Shown here: positions 33,611 to 41,193 of the stretch, piece after piece
Numbering within the stretch: position 1 is the stretch's first letter
Layout: every line of letters begins with the position of its first letter
Origin: JASHPR01 sp963729365
GTDB taxonomy: Bacteria > Actinomycetota > Actinomycetes > Streptosporangiales > Streptosporangiaceae
Length of the DNA stretch: 64,000 nt
Direction of reading: 5' to 3'
Assembly: GCA_963729365.1 (NCBI GenBank)
Contig: CAVSNQ010000016.1
Location: 62,001-126,000 of the forward strand
The notes under the pieces: model-generated
The model's input: only the letters and a program-made list of their open reading frames with translations
Database searches by the model: none
What the model was told of the DNA's origin: nothing
Program-made: the position numbers and the translations under genes

Positions 33611-34872
33611 CCGCGGACGCCGGGGGCGCCGCCGATGCGGTCGCCGAGGCGTTCCGCGAGGAGTGGGGCCGGGTCGTCGCGGCCCTGATCGGGATGACCG
33701 GCAACTGGGATCTGGCCGAGGAGTGCGCGCAGGACGCGTTCGCCCGGGCGCTGCAGACCTGGCCGCGCGATGGCGTCCCGCGCCGCCCCGGCGCCTGGCT
33801 GACCACGGTGGCGCGCAACCGGGCCCTGGACCGGCTGCGCCGGAGCGCGGCCGAGGCCGCGAAGCTGAGGGAGGTGGCCGCCCTGGCCCGGCCCGACGAC
33901 GACCCCGCCGATGACGATGACAGCGGCATCCGCGACGACCGGCTGCGGCTGATGTTCACCTGCTGCCATCCCGCGCTGCCGCTCGAGGCCCGGGTCGCGC
34001 TCACCCTGCGCACGCTGGCCGGCTTGACCACCGCGGAGATCGCGCGGGCGTTCCTGGTCCCCGAACAGACCATGGCCAAGCGACTGGTCCGGGCCAAGCA
34101 CAAGATCCAGAATGCGGGGATCCCGTACCGGGTACCCCCATCGCACTTGTTGCCTGAACGCACGGCCGGGGTGCTGGCCGTCCTCTATCTGCTGTTCAAC
34201 GAGGGCTACGCGGCCAGCGCCGGTGCCGACCTGGTGCGCCAGGGCCTGTGTGCCGAGGCCATCAGGCTGGCCCGCGCGCTGGCCCAGCTGATGCCCGACG
34301 AGCCAGAGGCGCTCGGCCTGCTGGCGCTCGTCCTGCTGCACGACGCCCGCCGGGCGGCCCGCGTCGACAGCGCCGGCGACCTGGTGACGCTGGAGGACCA
34401 GGACCGCAGCCGCTGGGACCGGCGAGAGATCGACGAGGGCACCGGCATCCTCGAGGCAGCCCTGCGCCGCGGCCGGCCCGGGCCATACCAGGTGCAGGCG
34501 GCGATCGCGGCCTGCCACGTCACCGCCGCGGAGGCGGCCGCCACCGACTGGGCTGAGGTCGCCGGGCTGTACCGGCGGCTGGCGCAGCTGGTGCCGTCAC
34601 CGGTGATCGAGCTGAACCGGGCGGTGGCCGTGGCCATGGCGGACGGCCCGGCGGCCGGGCTCGAGCTGGTGGCGGCCATCGAGGCCTCCGGTGCGCTGGG
34701 CGACTACTACCTGCTGCCCGCCACCCGCGCCGACCTGCTCAGGCGCCTCGGGCGCCGTGAGGAGGCCGCGGTCAGCTACGCCGCGGCCCGTGACCTGGCG
34801 GCGACCGACGCCGAGCGCCGCTATCTGGACCGGCGGCTGGCCGAGACCGGGCAGGCGGGCCAACCCGGTTAA
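33517..34872 (+). CDS. ECF42-type RNA polymerase sigma factor with TPR-like C-terminal extension
   Basis: The only canonical start before the conserved region is ATG 33517, inside the YCII gene; a CTG start near 33598-33607 coupled to the YCII stop would fit the family better. Sigma region 2 reads DLAEECAQDAFARALQTWP then AWLTTVARNRALDRLRR. Region 4 reads LRTLAGLTTAEIARAFLVPE then TMAKRLVRAK. A long C-terminal domain (about 240 residues, FNEGYAAS, ELNRAVAVAM, YYLLPATRADLLRRLGR) is typical of ECF42, where it replaces a separate anti-sigma factor. Confidence 0.85.
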   Translation: MRGPGRGHRRGVQAPGGQVRDDRGEAVLDGLTADAGGAADAVAEAFREEWGRVVAALIGMTGNWDLAEECAQDAFARALQTWPRDGVPRRPGAWLTTVARNRALDRLRRSAAEAAKLREVAALARPDDDPADDDDSGIRDDRLRLMFTCCHPALPLEARVALTLRTLAGLTTAEIARAFLVPEQTMAKRLVRAKHKIQNAGIPYRVPPSHLLPERTAGVLAVLYLLFNEGYAASAGADLVRQGLCAEAIRLARALAQLMPDEPEALGLLALVLLHDARRAARVDSAGDLVTLEDQDRSRWDRREIDEGTGILEAALRRGRPGPYQVQAAIAACHVTAAEAAATDWAEVAGLYRRLAQLVPSPVIELNRAVAVAMADGPAAGLELVAAIEASGALGDYYLLPATRADLLRRLGRREEAAVSYAAARDLAATDAERRYLDRRLAETGQAGQPG

Positions 34873-34895
34873 CGCAGGCGGGCCAACCCGGTTAA
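34851..34895. repeat. Tandem 22-bp repeat across the ECF42 stop codon
   Basis: Identical 22-base units at 34851-34872 and 34874-34895 each end in TTAA, so the first carries the sigma stop codon. A third, degenerate copy lies near 34908-34929. The core CAACCCGGTTAA recurs in similar form at 60378-60410. Confidence 0.85.
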
Positions 34896-35021
34896 ACATC
34901 GAGATTGGGCACGCGGGTCAGCCCGGTAAATATGTTGACGCCGTTCACTTCCTCGGCCAGACTGACTATGTAAACGACGTAAACATTGTGGACGTAAGCA
35001 CTGCGGACGGGGTTGGTATCC

Positions 35022-35216
35022 ATGATCGACACACAGCTTCTGAACGACGCCCTGCTGACCGTCGCGTTGGTCGTCGGCGTGGCGATTCTCATCTCGGTCT
35101 CGATCGTGGCCGTGGCCGCTTTCTGGCAGCGGCACGAGCGCAAGGCGCACGTTCGCGAGATCGAGCAGCACCTGGCCGCGGTGGCGCCGCGGGAGAGCTC
35201 GTCAGCTGCGAGCTGA
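35022..35216 (+). CDS. Small single-pass membrane protein
   Basis: The protein has 64 residues from ATG 35022. A 21-residue hydrophobic stretch (about residues 11-33, TVALVVGVAILISVSIV) is followed by a charged cytoplasmic-type tail (WQRHERKAHVREIEQHL) that could form a short coiled coil. Codon bias fits a real gene. No family is recognised. It stands alone between the ECF42 gene and the converging amidotransferase, and may act at the membrane in the ECF42 response. Confidence 0.6.
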   Translation: MIDTQLLNDALLTVALVVGVAILISVSIVAVAAFWQRHERKAHVREIEQHLAAVAPRESSSAAS

Positions 35217-35237
35217 CTCCCGGATTATCGTGCGGAG

Positions 35238-36065
35238 TCACCCGGCGATCGTCCCGGCCAGGACCGGTAACGGGCCCACGGCCGGGTGGCCCGCGCCGAG
35301 CGGAACCACCTTGGCCTGCAGCGTCTCCCGGTCAACGACCAGGACATGGCGGTTGGGCAGCTGGGTCCAGCCATCCTGGGGCCACCCCGACGAGCCGACG
35401 ACCAGCCCGCCCTCGCTCTCGCGGTAAGCCAGGTCGAAGTACCGTTCCGTCGGGCCCACGACACCCCTGCTGGCCAGGGCGTCATGGGGGATGCGTTCAG
35501 GCCAGTAATAACAGATCGCGTAGAGGACATCGGGGGTCAGGAAAACCGCGTTCAGGCTGTTGGCCGAGAACAACCGGCCGATGCGGGCGGTGGTGTCCTC
35601 GAGCGCCGCGATCATGTCCCCGTCACCCGCCTCAAGGCCGGACATGACGTGCAGGAAGTACCGTTCGCTGTCGGTGGTGCCGGTGAGCCGACGCTCCCAG
35701 GACGGCGGCAGCAGCTCGCCCAGCCGGTGCTGCGGGTGGATCGCGCCGTTGTGCGCCATCACGACGCGGCCGTGGCGGAACGGGTGGGTGTTGCCCGTCG
35801 CGACCGGCAGGCCCGGGGTGGCCCAGCGCAGGTGCACGAGCCCGAGGCCGCCGAGCGCGCGGTGCGCGAGTTCGGCGTAGGCGGGCTCGTCGACCGCCCG
35901 TTGCGGGGACTTCTCGACATGCACCTGCGGGCCGTCGTACCAGGCCATTCCCCAGCCGTCGCCGTGGAACGCCGAAAGCTGCGTGAACTCGCGGAGCCCG
36001 GGCTCGCCCATGGTCTCGGCCAGCGAGACGTTGCCCCGGGCGCAGTATCCGAGCAATCGGCACAT
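35238..36065 (-). CDS. Class II glutamine amidotransferase (YafJ/EgtC-like)
   Basis: The protein has 275 residues and begins MCRLLGYCA. Cys2 is the N-terminal nucleophile after Met removal. FHGDGWGMAWYDG, HLRWATPGLPVATGNTHPF and MAHNGAIHPQHRL are the usual class II (Ntn) glutaminase motifs. There is no synthetase domain, as in YafJ or EgtC, which cleaves a gamma-glutamyl amide in ergothioneine synthesis. With a GS-like ligase in the same cluster, removal of a gamma-glutamyl group is an attractive role, inferred from context. It is the last minus-strand gene of the set, 15 bases after the SDR. Confidence 0.85.
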   Translation of the reverse strand: MCRLLGYCARGNVSLAETMGEPGLREFTQLSAFHGDGWGMAWYDGPQVHVEKSPQRAVDEPAYAELAHRALGGLGLVHLRWATPGLPVATGNTHPFRHGRVVMAHNGAIHPQHRLGELLPPSWERRLTGTTDSERYFLHVMSGLEAGDGDMIAALEDTTARIGRLFSANSLNAVFLTPDVLYAICYYWPERIPHDALASRGVVGPTERYFDLAYRESEGGLVVGSSGWPQDGWTQLPNRHVLVVDRETLQAKVVPLGAGHPAVGPLPVLAGTIAG

Positions 36066-36080
36066 GGCTCGGCATACTTC

Positions 36081-36869
36081 CTAGAGGTACTTCCCCATGC
36101 CGCCGGCCACGTCGATCGACGCGCCGGTGATGTAGCTCGCGCGGTCGCCGGCCAGGAAGGCCACGATGCCCGCCACCTCGTCCGGGCGCCCGAACCGGCC
36201 GAGGGGCACCTCGGCCGCGGCCAGCTGCCCGAAGAACTCGTCGGCCGGCAAGTCCGGCGCGCGCCGGCGATGGATGTTGTCCCATTGCGGCGTGGTCACG
36301 AAGCCGATGTTCACGCTGTTGACCAGGATCCCTTCGTGCCCCAGCTCGATGGCCAGCGCCTTGGCCAGGCTGAGGCAGGATGCCCGGTTGACCGACGAGG
36401 CGAGGAACGCCGGGTCGGGGTAGCGCGCGTAGACCGCGTTGATATTGATGACCCGCGGGGCCGAGCTCTGCCGCAGCAGCGGCAGGGCGGCCCGGGTGCA
36501 GCGGATCTGCGACAGCACCTTGACCTCGAAGTCGGCCTGCCAGTCGGCGTCGGTCAGCGACTCGAACCGGCCCGGCCGGGCCCCGCCCGCGTTGTTGACC
36601 AGGATGTCGATCCCTCCGCCCCCCAGGGCGGACGCGGATTCCTCCATGAAGCGGGCGACCTGGCCGGGGTCGGTGACATCGCAGCGGGCCGCGAAGACGG
36701 TACCGCCGGGCTTGCGGAGCTCGGCGGCCGCCGCGTCCAGCTCGGCTTCGTTGCGCGAGCAGATGGCGACCTGCGCACCCTCGGCCAGCAACTCGGCGGC
36801 GATGGCCTGGCCGAGCCCCTTCGAGCCGCCAGTGACGATCGCGCGCCGATCGGACAGGCCGAGGTCCAT
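36081..36869 (-). CDS. Short-chain dehydrogenase/reductase
   Basis: The protein has 262 residues. The NAD(P) motif TGGSKGLGQAIA is at residue 14, NNAG near 91, and a C-terminal ITGASIDVAGGMGKYL. The catalytic region reads ININAVYARYPDPAFLASSVNRA. The usual Y-x-x-x-K is not obvious there: the Tyr comes early and SSVNRA occupies the YxxxK place. This departure deserves caution about activity. Its ATG directly follows the cupin stop, so translation is coupled. Confidence 0.82.
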   Translation of the reverse strand: MDLGLSDRRAIVTGGSKGLGQAIAAELLAEGAQVAICSRNEAELDAAAAELRKPGGTVFAARCDVTDPGQVARFMEESASALGGGGIDILVNNAGGARPGRFESLTDADWQADFEVKVLSQIRCTRAALPLLRQSSAPRVININAVYARYPDPAFLASSVNRASCLSLAKALAIELGHEGILVNSVNIGFVTTPQWDNIHRRRAPDLPADEFFGQLAAAEVPLGRFGRPDEVAGIVAFLAGDRASYITGASIDVAGGMGKYL

Positions 36870-37313
36870 CTACTCGCCGCCCGGCCGGTCCGCGGCCGCG
36901 GCCTGGGCTTCGGGCTGCTGAGCCCCGGCCAGGCCGAGCAGGGTCTTGCGGGGCGGGCAGAACACGTCCACCTCCAGGCAGCTGGTGTCGGTCGTCCACG
37001 CCCCGTGCGGCACCCAGGCCGGGATGACCGCGACGTCGCCCTTGCTCATCGTGCGCACGTCGCCATCGAGGTCGAAGGTCATCTGCCCGTCGAGGATGAT
37101 CACGATCTGCTCTTCCTCGTGGACGTGCCGCGGCGCCTCGGTCCCGGGCTCGAAGCTCACGAAGTTGGTCATGACCCCCTGGCCGAGCACCGGCCGGAAC
37201 GCCAGCCCGGGCACGTATTCCGCCGACGTAATCTCATCGATGCGCACGTAACGGCCGGTACCCGCCGGCTCGCCGTGGGCCGCTTCAGAGAAATGCGTGG
37301 CCGCGTCGCTCAC
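36870..37313 (-). CDS. Cupin-domain protein
   Basis: The protein has 147 residues from GTG 37313, which overlaps the aminotransferase stop (GTGA). The conserved cupin motif 1 is PRHVHEEEQIVIILDGQMTF and motif 2 is GDVAVIPAWVPHGAW, with three His and one Glu for a metal. It is sandwiched between aminotransferase and SDR genes with overlaps on both sides, which indicates a tightly co-translated unit. It may be a metal-dependent isomerase or dioxygenase; a sensory role is possible. Confidence 0.82.
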   Translation of the reverse strand: MSDAATHFSEAAHGEPAGTGRYVRIDEITSAEYVPGLAFRPVLGQGVMTNFVSFEPGTEAPRHVHEEEQIVIILDGQMTFDLDGDVRTMSKGDVAVIPAWVPHGAWTTDTSCLEVDVFCPPRKTLLGLAGAQQPEAQAAAADRPGGE

Positions 37314-38527
37314 TTTCCCTCCAGTACGGTGCGGACGAGGTCCCCGAGGCGCCGCGCGCCCTCGTCGATGAGGTCGTCGGCGACCCGGCTGTAGGCCAGG
37401 CGCATCTGGGACGCCCCGCCGTCGCCCGGGTAGAAGGGCCGGCCGGGCACGTAGGCGACCTTGCGGGCGCTGGCTGCCGGCGAGAGCGCCACGGTGTCGA
37501 TGCCCTCGGGCGCGGTCACCCAGGTGAAGAAGCCGCCGCCCGGCGCGGTCCAGCTGGTGCCCGCGGGCATGTGCGCCTGCAGGGCCTTGCCCATGAGCTC
37601 GGCGCGGCGGGCGTACAGCGCGCGGGAGGCGACCAGCTGGCGGTCCAGATGCCCGCCGCGGCCGTACTCCTCGAGCATCCGCTGGCCGAGCGCGCCCGAG
37701 CACTGGTCGGAGTTCTGCTTGGCCGTCACGAGCTGCGCGATGACCTCGGGCGGTCCCGCCGCCCAGCCGAGGCGAACCCCCGGGAAGAACGTCTTGGAGA
37801 ACGTGCCCGCCTGGATGACCACGTCCGGCGCGGCCGACCACATGCTGGGCGGCGCCGCGTCGTCGAAGCCGAGCTCGCGGTAGGCGACGTCCTCGAGGAT
37901 CAGGAAGCGGTACCGGCGGGCCAGCTCGACCAGCGCGGTCCGCCGCTGCGGCGCCATGGACAGGCCGGTCGGGTTCTGGTGGTCCGGGATCGTGTAGAGC
38001 ACCTTGGGCCGCAGGCCGGCCGCGAGCAGATCGGCGAGCACGTCGACGCGCATCCCGTCGTCGTCCATCGGCACGCCGCGCAGGTCCGCCTCGTAGCCGC
38101 GGAACGCCATGATCGCGCCGAGGTAGCTCGGCGCCTCGACCACGACGACATCGCCCGGGTCCACGATGCTCTTGGCGACGAGTTCCATGCAGTCGATCCC
38201 GCCGCTGGTGATCATGAGCTCGCCCGTGGCGGGCCGCCTGCCCTGGAGTGCCTCCACCCGCCCGGCCACGTAGTCGCGCAGTCCCGGCAGTCCCTCGGTC
38301 GGGGAGTACTGCAGCGCGACGGCGACGTCCTCGGCGAGCAGCCGGCTGGCGATCTCCCCGAGTACATCGCTGGGGAAGGTCGCCGGGTCGGGGAAGCCGC
38401 CCGAGAACGTGATCACGTCGGTGGCCCCGGCCAGGGACAGGATCGCAGTGATCTCCCCGCCGCCCAGGGTCCGGGTCCGGCGGGCGAAGCTCGCGGTCCA
38501 GTCACGTAGCTCCGGCGCGGCGGTCAT
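37310..38527 (-). CDS. PLP-dependent aminotransferase (fold I, 2-aminoadipate/MocR-core type)
   Basis: The protein has 405 residues from ATG 38527, with GGGAGG upstream; the upstream in-frame extension lacks a site. FSGGFPDPATFP, YSPTEGLPGLRDYV, TSGGIDCMELV, PDHQNPTGLSM and the PLP lysine in GTFSKTFFPGVRLGW place it with 2-aminoadipate or branched-chain transaminases of the LysN/MocR-core group. It is first of a four-gene minus-strand operon, divergent from the Lrp regulator, and probably removes the amino group from the substrate or its product. Confidence 0.86.
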   Translation of the reverse strand: MTAAPELRDWTASFARRTRTLGGGEITAILSLAGATDVITFSGGFPDPATFPSDVLGEIASRLLAEDVAVALQYSPTEGLPGLRDYVAGRVEALQGRRPATGELMITSGGIDCMELVAKSIVDPGDVVVVEAPSYLGAIMAFRGYEADLRGVPMDDDGMRVDVLADLLAAGLRPKVLYTIPDHQNPTGLSMAPQRRTALVELARRYRFLILEDVAYRELGFDDAAPPSMWSAAPDVVIQAGTFSKTFFPGVRLGWAAGPPEVIAQLVTAKQNSDQCSGALGQRMLEEYGRGGHLDRQLVASRALYARRAELMGKALQAHMPAGTSWTAPGGGFFTWVTAPEGIDTVALSPAASARKVAYVPGRPFYPGDGGASQMRLAYSRVADDLIDEGARRLGDLVRTVLEGK

Positions 38528-38572
38528 CCGTGCCTCCCGATTTGTCGATGCTGTCACCCTTGACACGGGGCC

Positions 38573-38596
38573 TGGCAAACGTAAGAATTCTTGCCA
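38573..38596. promoter_or_regulatory. Lrp/AsnC-like operator candidate in the aminotransferase/Lrp divergent region
   Basis: TGGCAA (38573-38578) and TTGCCA (38591-38596) are perfect inverted arms. Between them lies the 10-base palindrome AAGAATTCTT (38583-38592). It sits between the divergent starts, a usual place for an autoregulated Lrp site. Confidence 0.45.
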
Positions 38597-38672
38597 CCAG
38601 GACATACATTTGCTCGGATCTAGTTCAGATCATACACGAGGTCATGAAGCTCCTAGCAGAGATGTCTGCCAA

Positions 38673-39266
38673 TTGACAGCCACTTCAGCGCCGCTCGCGC
38701 GCCTCGCCGAAGTCGCCTCGCCGTCGAGCGAGAAGGTCGAGGTCGATGACCTCGACCTCACCCTGCTCCGGGCGCTGGCCGTCGACGCCCGCCAGTCCCA
38801 GCGCGCGCTGGCCCGGGCGGTCGGGATGTCGCCGCCCGCGATCGCCGACCGGCTGGCCCGGCTCGAGCGCGCCGGCGCCATCCGGGGCTACCGCGTGGAC
38901 ATCGACTGGGCGGCGCTCGGCTACCCGGTCGTGGTCTACCTGGCGGTGACCGCCGGTCCCGGCATGGACCTGAGCGAGATCATCCGCGCGATCAGGGCGC
39001 TGCCCGAGGCCCAGGACATGAGCGTGGTCACCGGCGGCCTTGACCTGCTGGTACGGTTGCGCGTCCGCGACCACACGCACCTTCGCGAGCTGCTGCTGAA
39101 CACGATTTTCCGCATTCCCGGCGTCCAGCGCACCGAGACCTACCTGTCGCTCGCCGACGCCGAGTCCGACAACTTCGCGGTCGCCGTGCTCGACCAGATG
39201 AGCCAGCTGGGGCAGATGAGCCAGCGCGGCAAACCCGGCGACAAGACCCGAGGCGACAAGACTTGA
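38673..39266 (+). CDS. Lrp/AsnC-family regulator
   Basis: The protein has 197 residues from a TTG at 38673; the frame is open further upstream through the aminotransferase promoter, which is not used. The helix-turn-helix region reads LDLTLLRALAVDARQSQRAL then ARAVGMSPPAIADRL. The C-terminal RAM/Lrp effector domain has VVTGGLDLLVRLRVRDHTHL then RELLLNTI and IPGVQRTET. The tail is Gln/Met/Lys-rich and repetitive. It probably senses an amino acid or amine and controls both the divergent aminotransferase operon and the GS-like genes downstream. Confidence 0.83.
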   Translation: MTATSAPLARLAEVASPSSEKVEVDDLDLTLLRALAVDARQSQRALARAVGMSPPAIADRLARLERAGAIRGYRVDIDWAALGYPVVVYLAVTAGPGMDLSEIIRAIRALPEAQDMSVVTGGLDLLVRLRVRDHTHLRELLLNTIFRIPGVQRTETYLSLADAESDNFAVAVLDQMSQLGQMSQRGKPGDKTRGDKT

Positions 39267-39290
39267 CCTGACTTGATAGGAGTGCACCCC

Positions 39291-40820
39291 GTGAGCACTG
39301 CATCCCCAGGATCTCCCGACGAGCTGGCGAGTTCCGCCGCAGGCGTGGGCCAGCCCGGTTTCGTGGCCCGTTACGGCCTGTTCAATGACCGGCAGGCGAA
39401 TGCGGCGGAAGTGGTCGCGGCGCGGATCAGTGAGCTGGGCCTGCGGACCGTGCGGTTCGTGGTCGTGGACCAGCACGGCATGCCGCGCAGCAAGTCGCTG
39501 TCCGCGGACGCGGCGCTGGCCGTGCTGACCAACGGGCTCGACTTCTCCGGGGCGATCTACAGCCTGGACACCGGCAACCAGGTGTTCGTGCCCGCGTTCG
39601 CCCAGGGCGGCGGGTTCGGCATCGATGAGTTCACCGGCTTCCCGGACGTGGTCCTGGTGCCCGACCCGACCACGTTCCAGGTGCTGCCGTGGGCCGACCG
39701 GACCGGGTGGATGCTGTGCGACGTCTACTTCGCCAACGGGCAGCCGATGCCGCTCGACGGCCGCGGCCTCATGCGCCGGACCCTCGGCGACCTGGCCGAG
39801 GCCGGTTACGACTACCTGGCCGGGATCGAGCTCGAGTACTACATCGTCAAGCTCGAGTCCGACCGGCTCACGCCGGAGAACGCCGGGTTCACCCCGCCGC
39901 CCCCCGAGGTGAGCGTGTTCGAGCGCGGCTACCAGTACCTGTCCGAGGTGCGCCTGGACAGCGTGGGCAGCACGCTCGAGGCGATCAGGGACGCGCTGTG
40001 GGAGGTGGGGCTGCCCCCGCGGGCCATGGAGGACGAGTGGGGACCCGGCCAGATCGAGTTCAGCTTCGCACCGATCGGCGGGCTGGCGGCCGCCGACGCG
40101 GTCGTGCTGTTCCGGTCCGCGGTCAAGCAGGTCTGCCAGCGCCGCGGCCTGCTGGCCACGTTCATGTGCCGGCCGGGGCTGCCGAATTTCTTCTCCTCGG
40201 GCTGGCACCTGCACCAGTCGCTGATCTCGCGCCAGGACGGCAGCAACGCCTTCGCCAGCCCGGACGGGCCGCTGTCCGATCTGGGCCGGCAGTACGTCGC
40301 CGGGCTGATCGAGCACGTGCTGCCGATGATGCCGTTCTCCACCCCCACGGTGAACGGCTACAAGCGCTACCGCCCGTACTCGTTCGCGCCGGACCGGGTG
40401 TGCTGGGCGGTGGAGAACCGGGGCGCCCTGGTCCGGGTCCAGGGCTCGCCCGGCGACACCAGCAGCCACGTGGAGATGCGGATCGGCGAGCCCGCGGCCA
40501 ACCCGTACCTCTACATGGCGGCCAACATCGCGGCCGGCCTCGACGGGATCCGCCGCGGGCTCGAGGCACCGCCGCCGGTGGAGGCGGATCCCTATGCGAC
40601 CGAGGCGCCGATGCTGCCCACGTCGCTGGCTGAGGCGGTCGGCGCCCTCGCCGCCGACGACTTCTACCGCAAGGCGTTCGGCGACACCCTGGTCGACTAC
40701 CTGCTGCAGATGAAGCGCGCCGAGATCAAGCGCTACAAGGCGGCCGTGGCGGAGAATCCGCCGGCCGAGGGGCAGGACGTCAGCGACTGGGAAATGCGCG
40801 AATACTTCGAGTTCTTCTGA
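39291..40820 (+). CDS. Glutamine-synthetase-like gamma-glutamyl ligase
   Basis: The protein has 509 residues from GTG 39291. The GS catalytic motifs are present in modified form: GIELEYYIV (Glu-x-Glu), EDEWGPGQIEFSF, SSGWHLHQSL, VNGYKRYRPYSF, ENRGALVRV and RIGEPAANPYLYMAANIAAG. The typical RxPD is RIGEP here, so an Asp-to-Glu change is visible. The length and changes suit GS-like enzymes that gamma-glutamylate amines, anilines or polyamines rather than ammonia. Neighbours (APC permease, Dabb protein, amidotransferase, aminotransferase) support a role in amine catabolism. Confidence 0.83.
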   Translation: MSTASPGSPDELASSAAGVGQPGFVARYGLFNDRQANAAEVVAARISELGLRTVRFVVVDQHGMPRSKSLSADAALAVLTNGLDFSGAIYSLDTGNQVFVPAFAQGGGFGIDEFTGFPDVVLVPDPTTFQVLPWADRTGWMLCDVYFANGQPMPLDGRGLMRRTLGDLAEAGYDYLAGIELEYYIVKLESDRLTPENAGFTPPPPEVSVFERGYQYLSEVRLDSVGSTLEAIRDALWEVGLPPRAMEDEWGPGQIEFSFAPIGGLAAADAVVLFRSAVKQVCQRRGLLATFMCRPGLPNFFSSGWHLHQSLISRQDGSNAFASPDGPLSDLGRQYVAGLIEHVLPMMPFSTPTVNGYKRYRPYSFAPDRVCWAVENRGALVRVQGSPGDTSSHVEMRIGEPAANPYLYMAANIAAGLDGIRRGLEAPPPVEADPYATEAPMLPTSLAEAVGALAADDFYRKAFGDTLVDYLLQMKRAEIKRYKAAVAENPPAEGQDVSDWEMREYFEFF

Positions 40821-40831
40821 CGGAGGCCACG

Positions 40832-41155
40832 GTGACCCTGCAGCACATCGTCCTGTTCAGCTTCCCGCGCCCGCTCAGCGAGGAGGAGGCGGCCACGATG
40901 CGGGCGATGGTGGCGAGCTGGCCGAGCGAGATCGGGCTGATGACCAAGTGCCGGTTCGGCACCGACCTGACCGGGCAGCGCACCCGCGGCTACGCCTACC
41001 TGCTCTACACCGAGTTCGCTGACCCCGATTTGCTGCGCCAGTACCAGGATCACCCGGTCCACGTGCGGTTCCGGGACTGGATCATGGAGCGCGACTGCAC
41101 GCCGCTCGCGTTCGACTACCACCTCGACAGCGACACCGTTCTGATGGCCGAATGA
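40832..41155 (+). CDS. Dabb-domain (stress-responsive A/B barrel) protein
   Basis: The protein has 107 residues from GTG, with GGAGG upstream and 11 bases after the GS-like gene. LQHIVLFSFPRPLSEEEAAT, then YAYLLYTEFADPDLLRQYQDHPVH and FRDWIMERD, are the usual Dabb pattern. These dimeric ferredoxin-like proteins include cyclases and aldehyde-handling enzymes. A catalytic His23-type assignment cannot be made from here. It overlaps, or nearly touches, the permease gene. Confidence 0.8.
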   Translation: MTLQHIVLFSFPRPLSEEEAATMRAMVASWPSEIGLMTKCRFGTDLTGQRTRGYAYLLYTEFADPDLLRQYQDHPVHVRFRDWIMERDCTPLAFDYHLDSDTVLMAE

Positions 41156-41193
41156 CCGGCCGCCCCGAAGTGAGTTTAGGGAGGGCACCCCCC

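Noticed and set aside
34892..35143. An 83-codon minus-strand frame between the sigma and amidotransferase genes
   Set aside because: It is antisense to the small membrane protein, which has a clear hydrophobic segment and better codon use.
35286..37394. A 702-codon plus-strand frame
   Set aside because: It is antisense to the amidotransferase, SDR and cupin genes, which have clear motifs.
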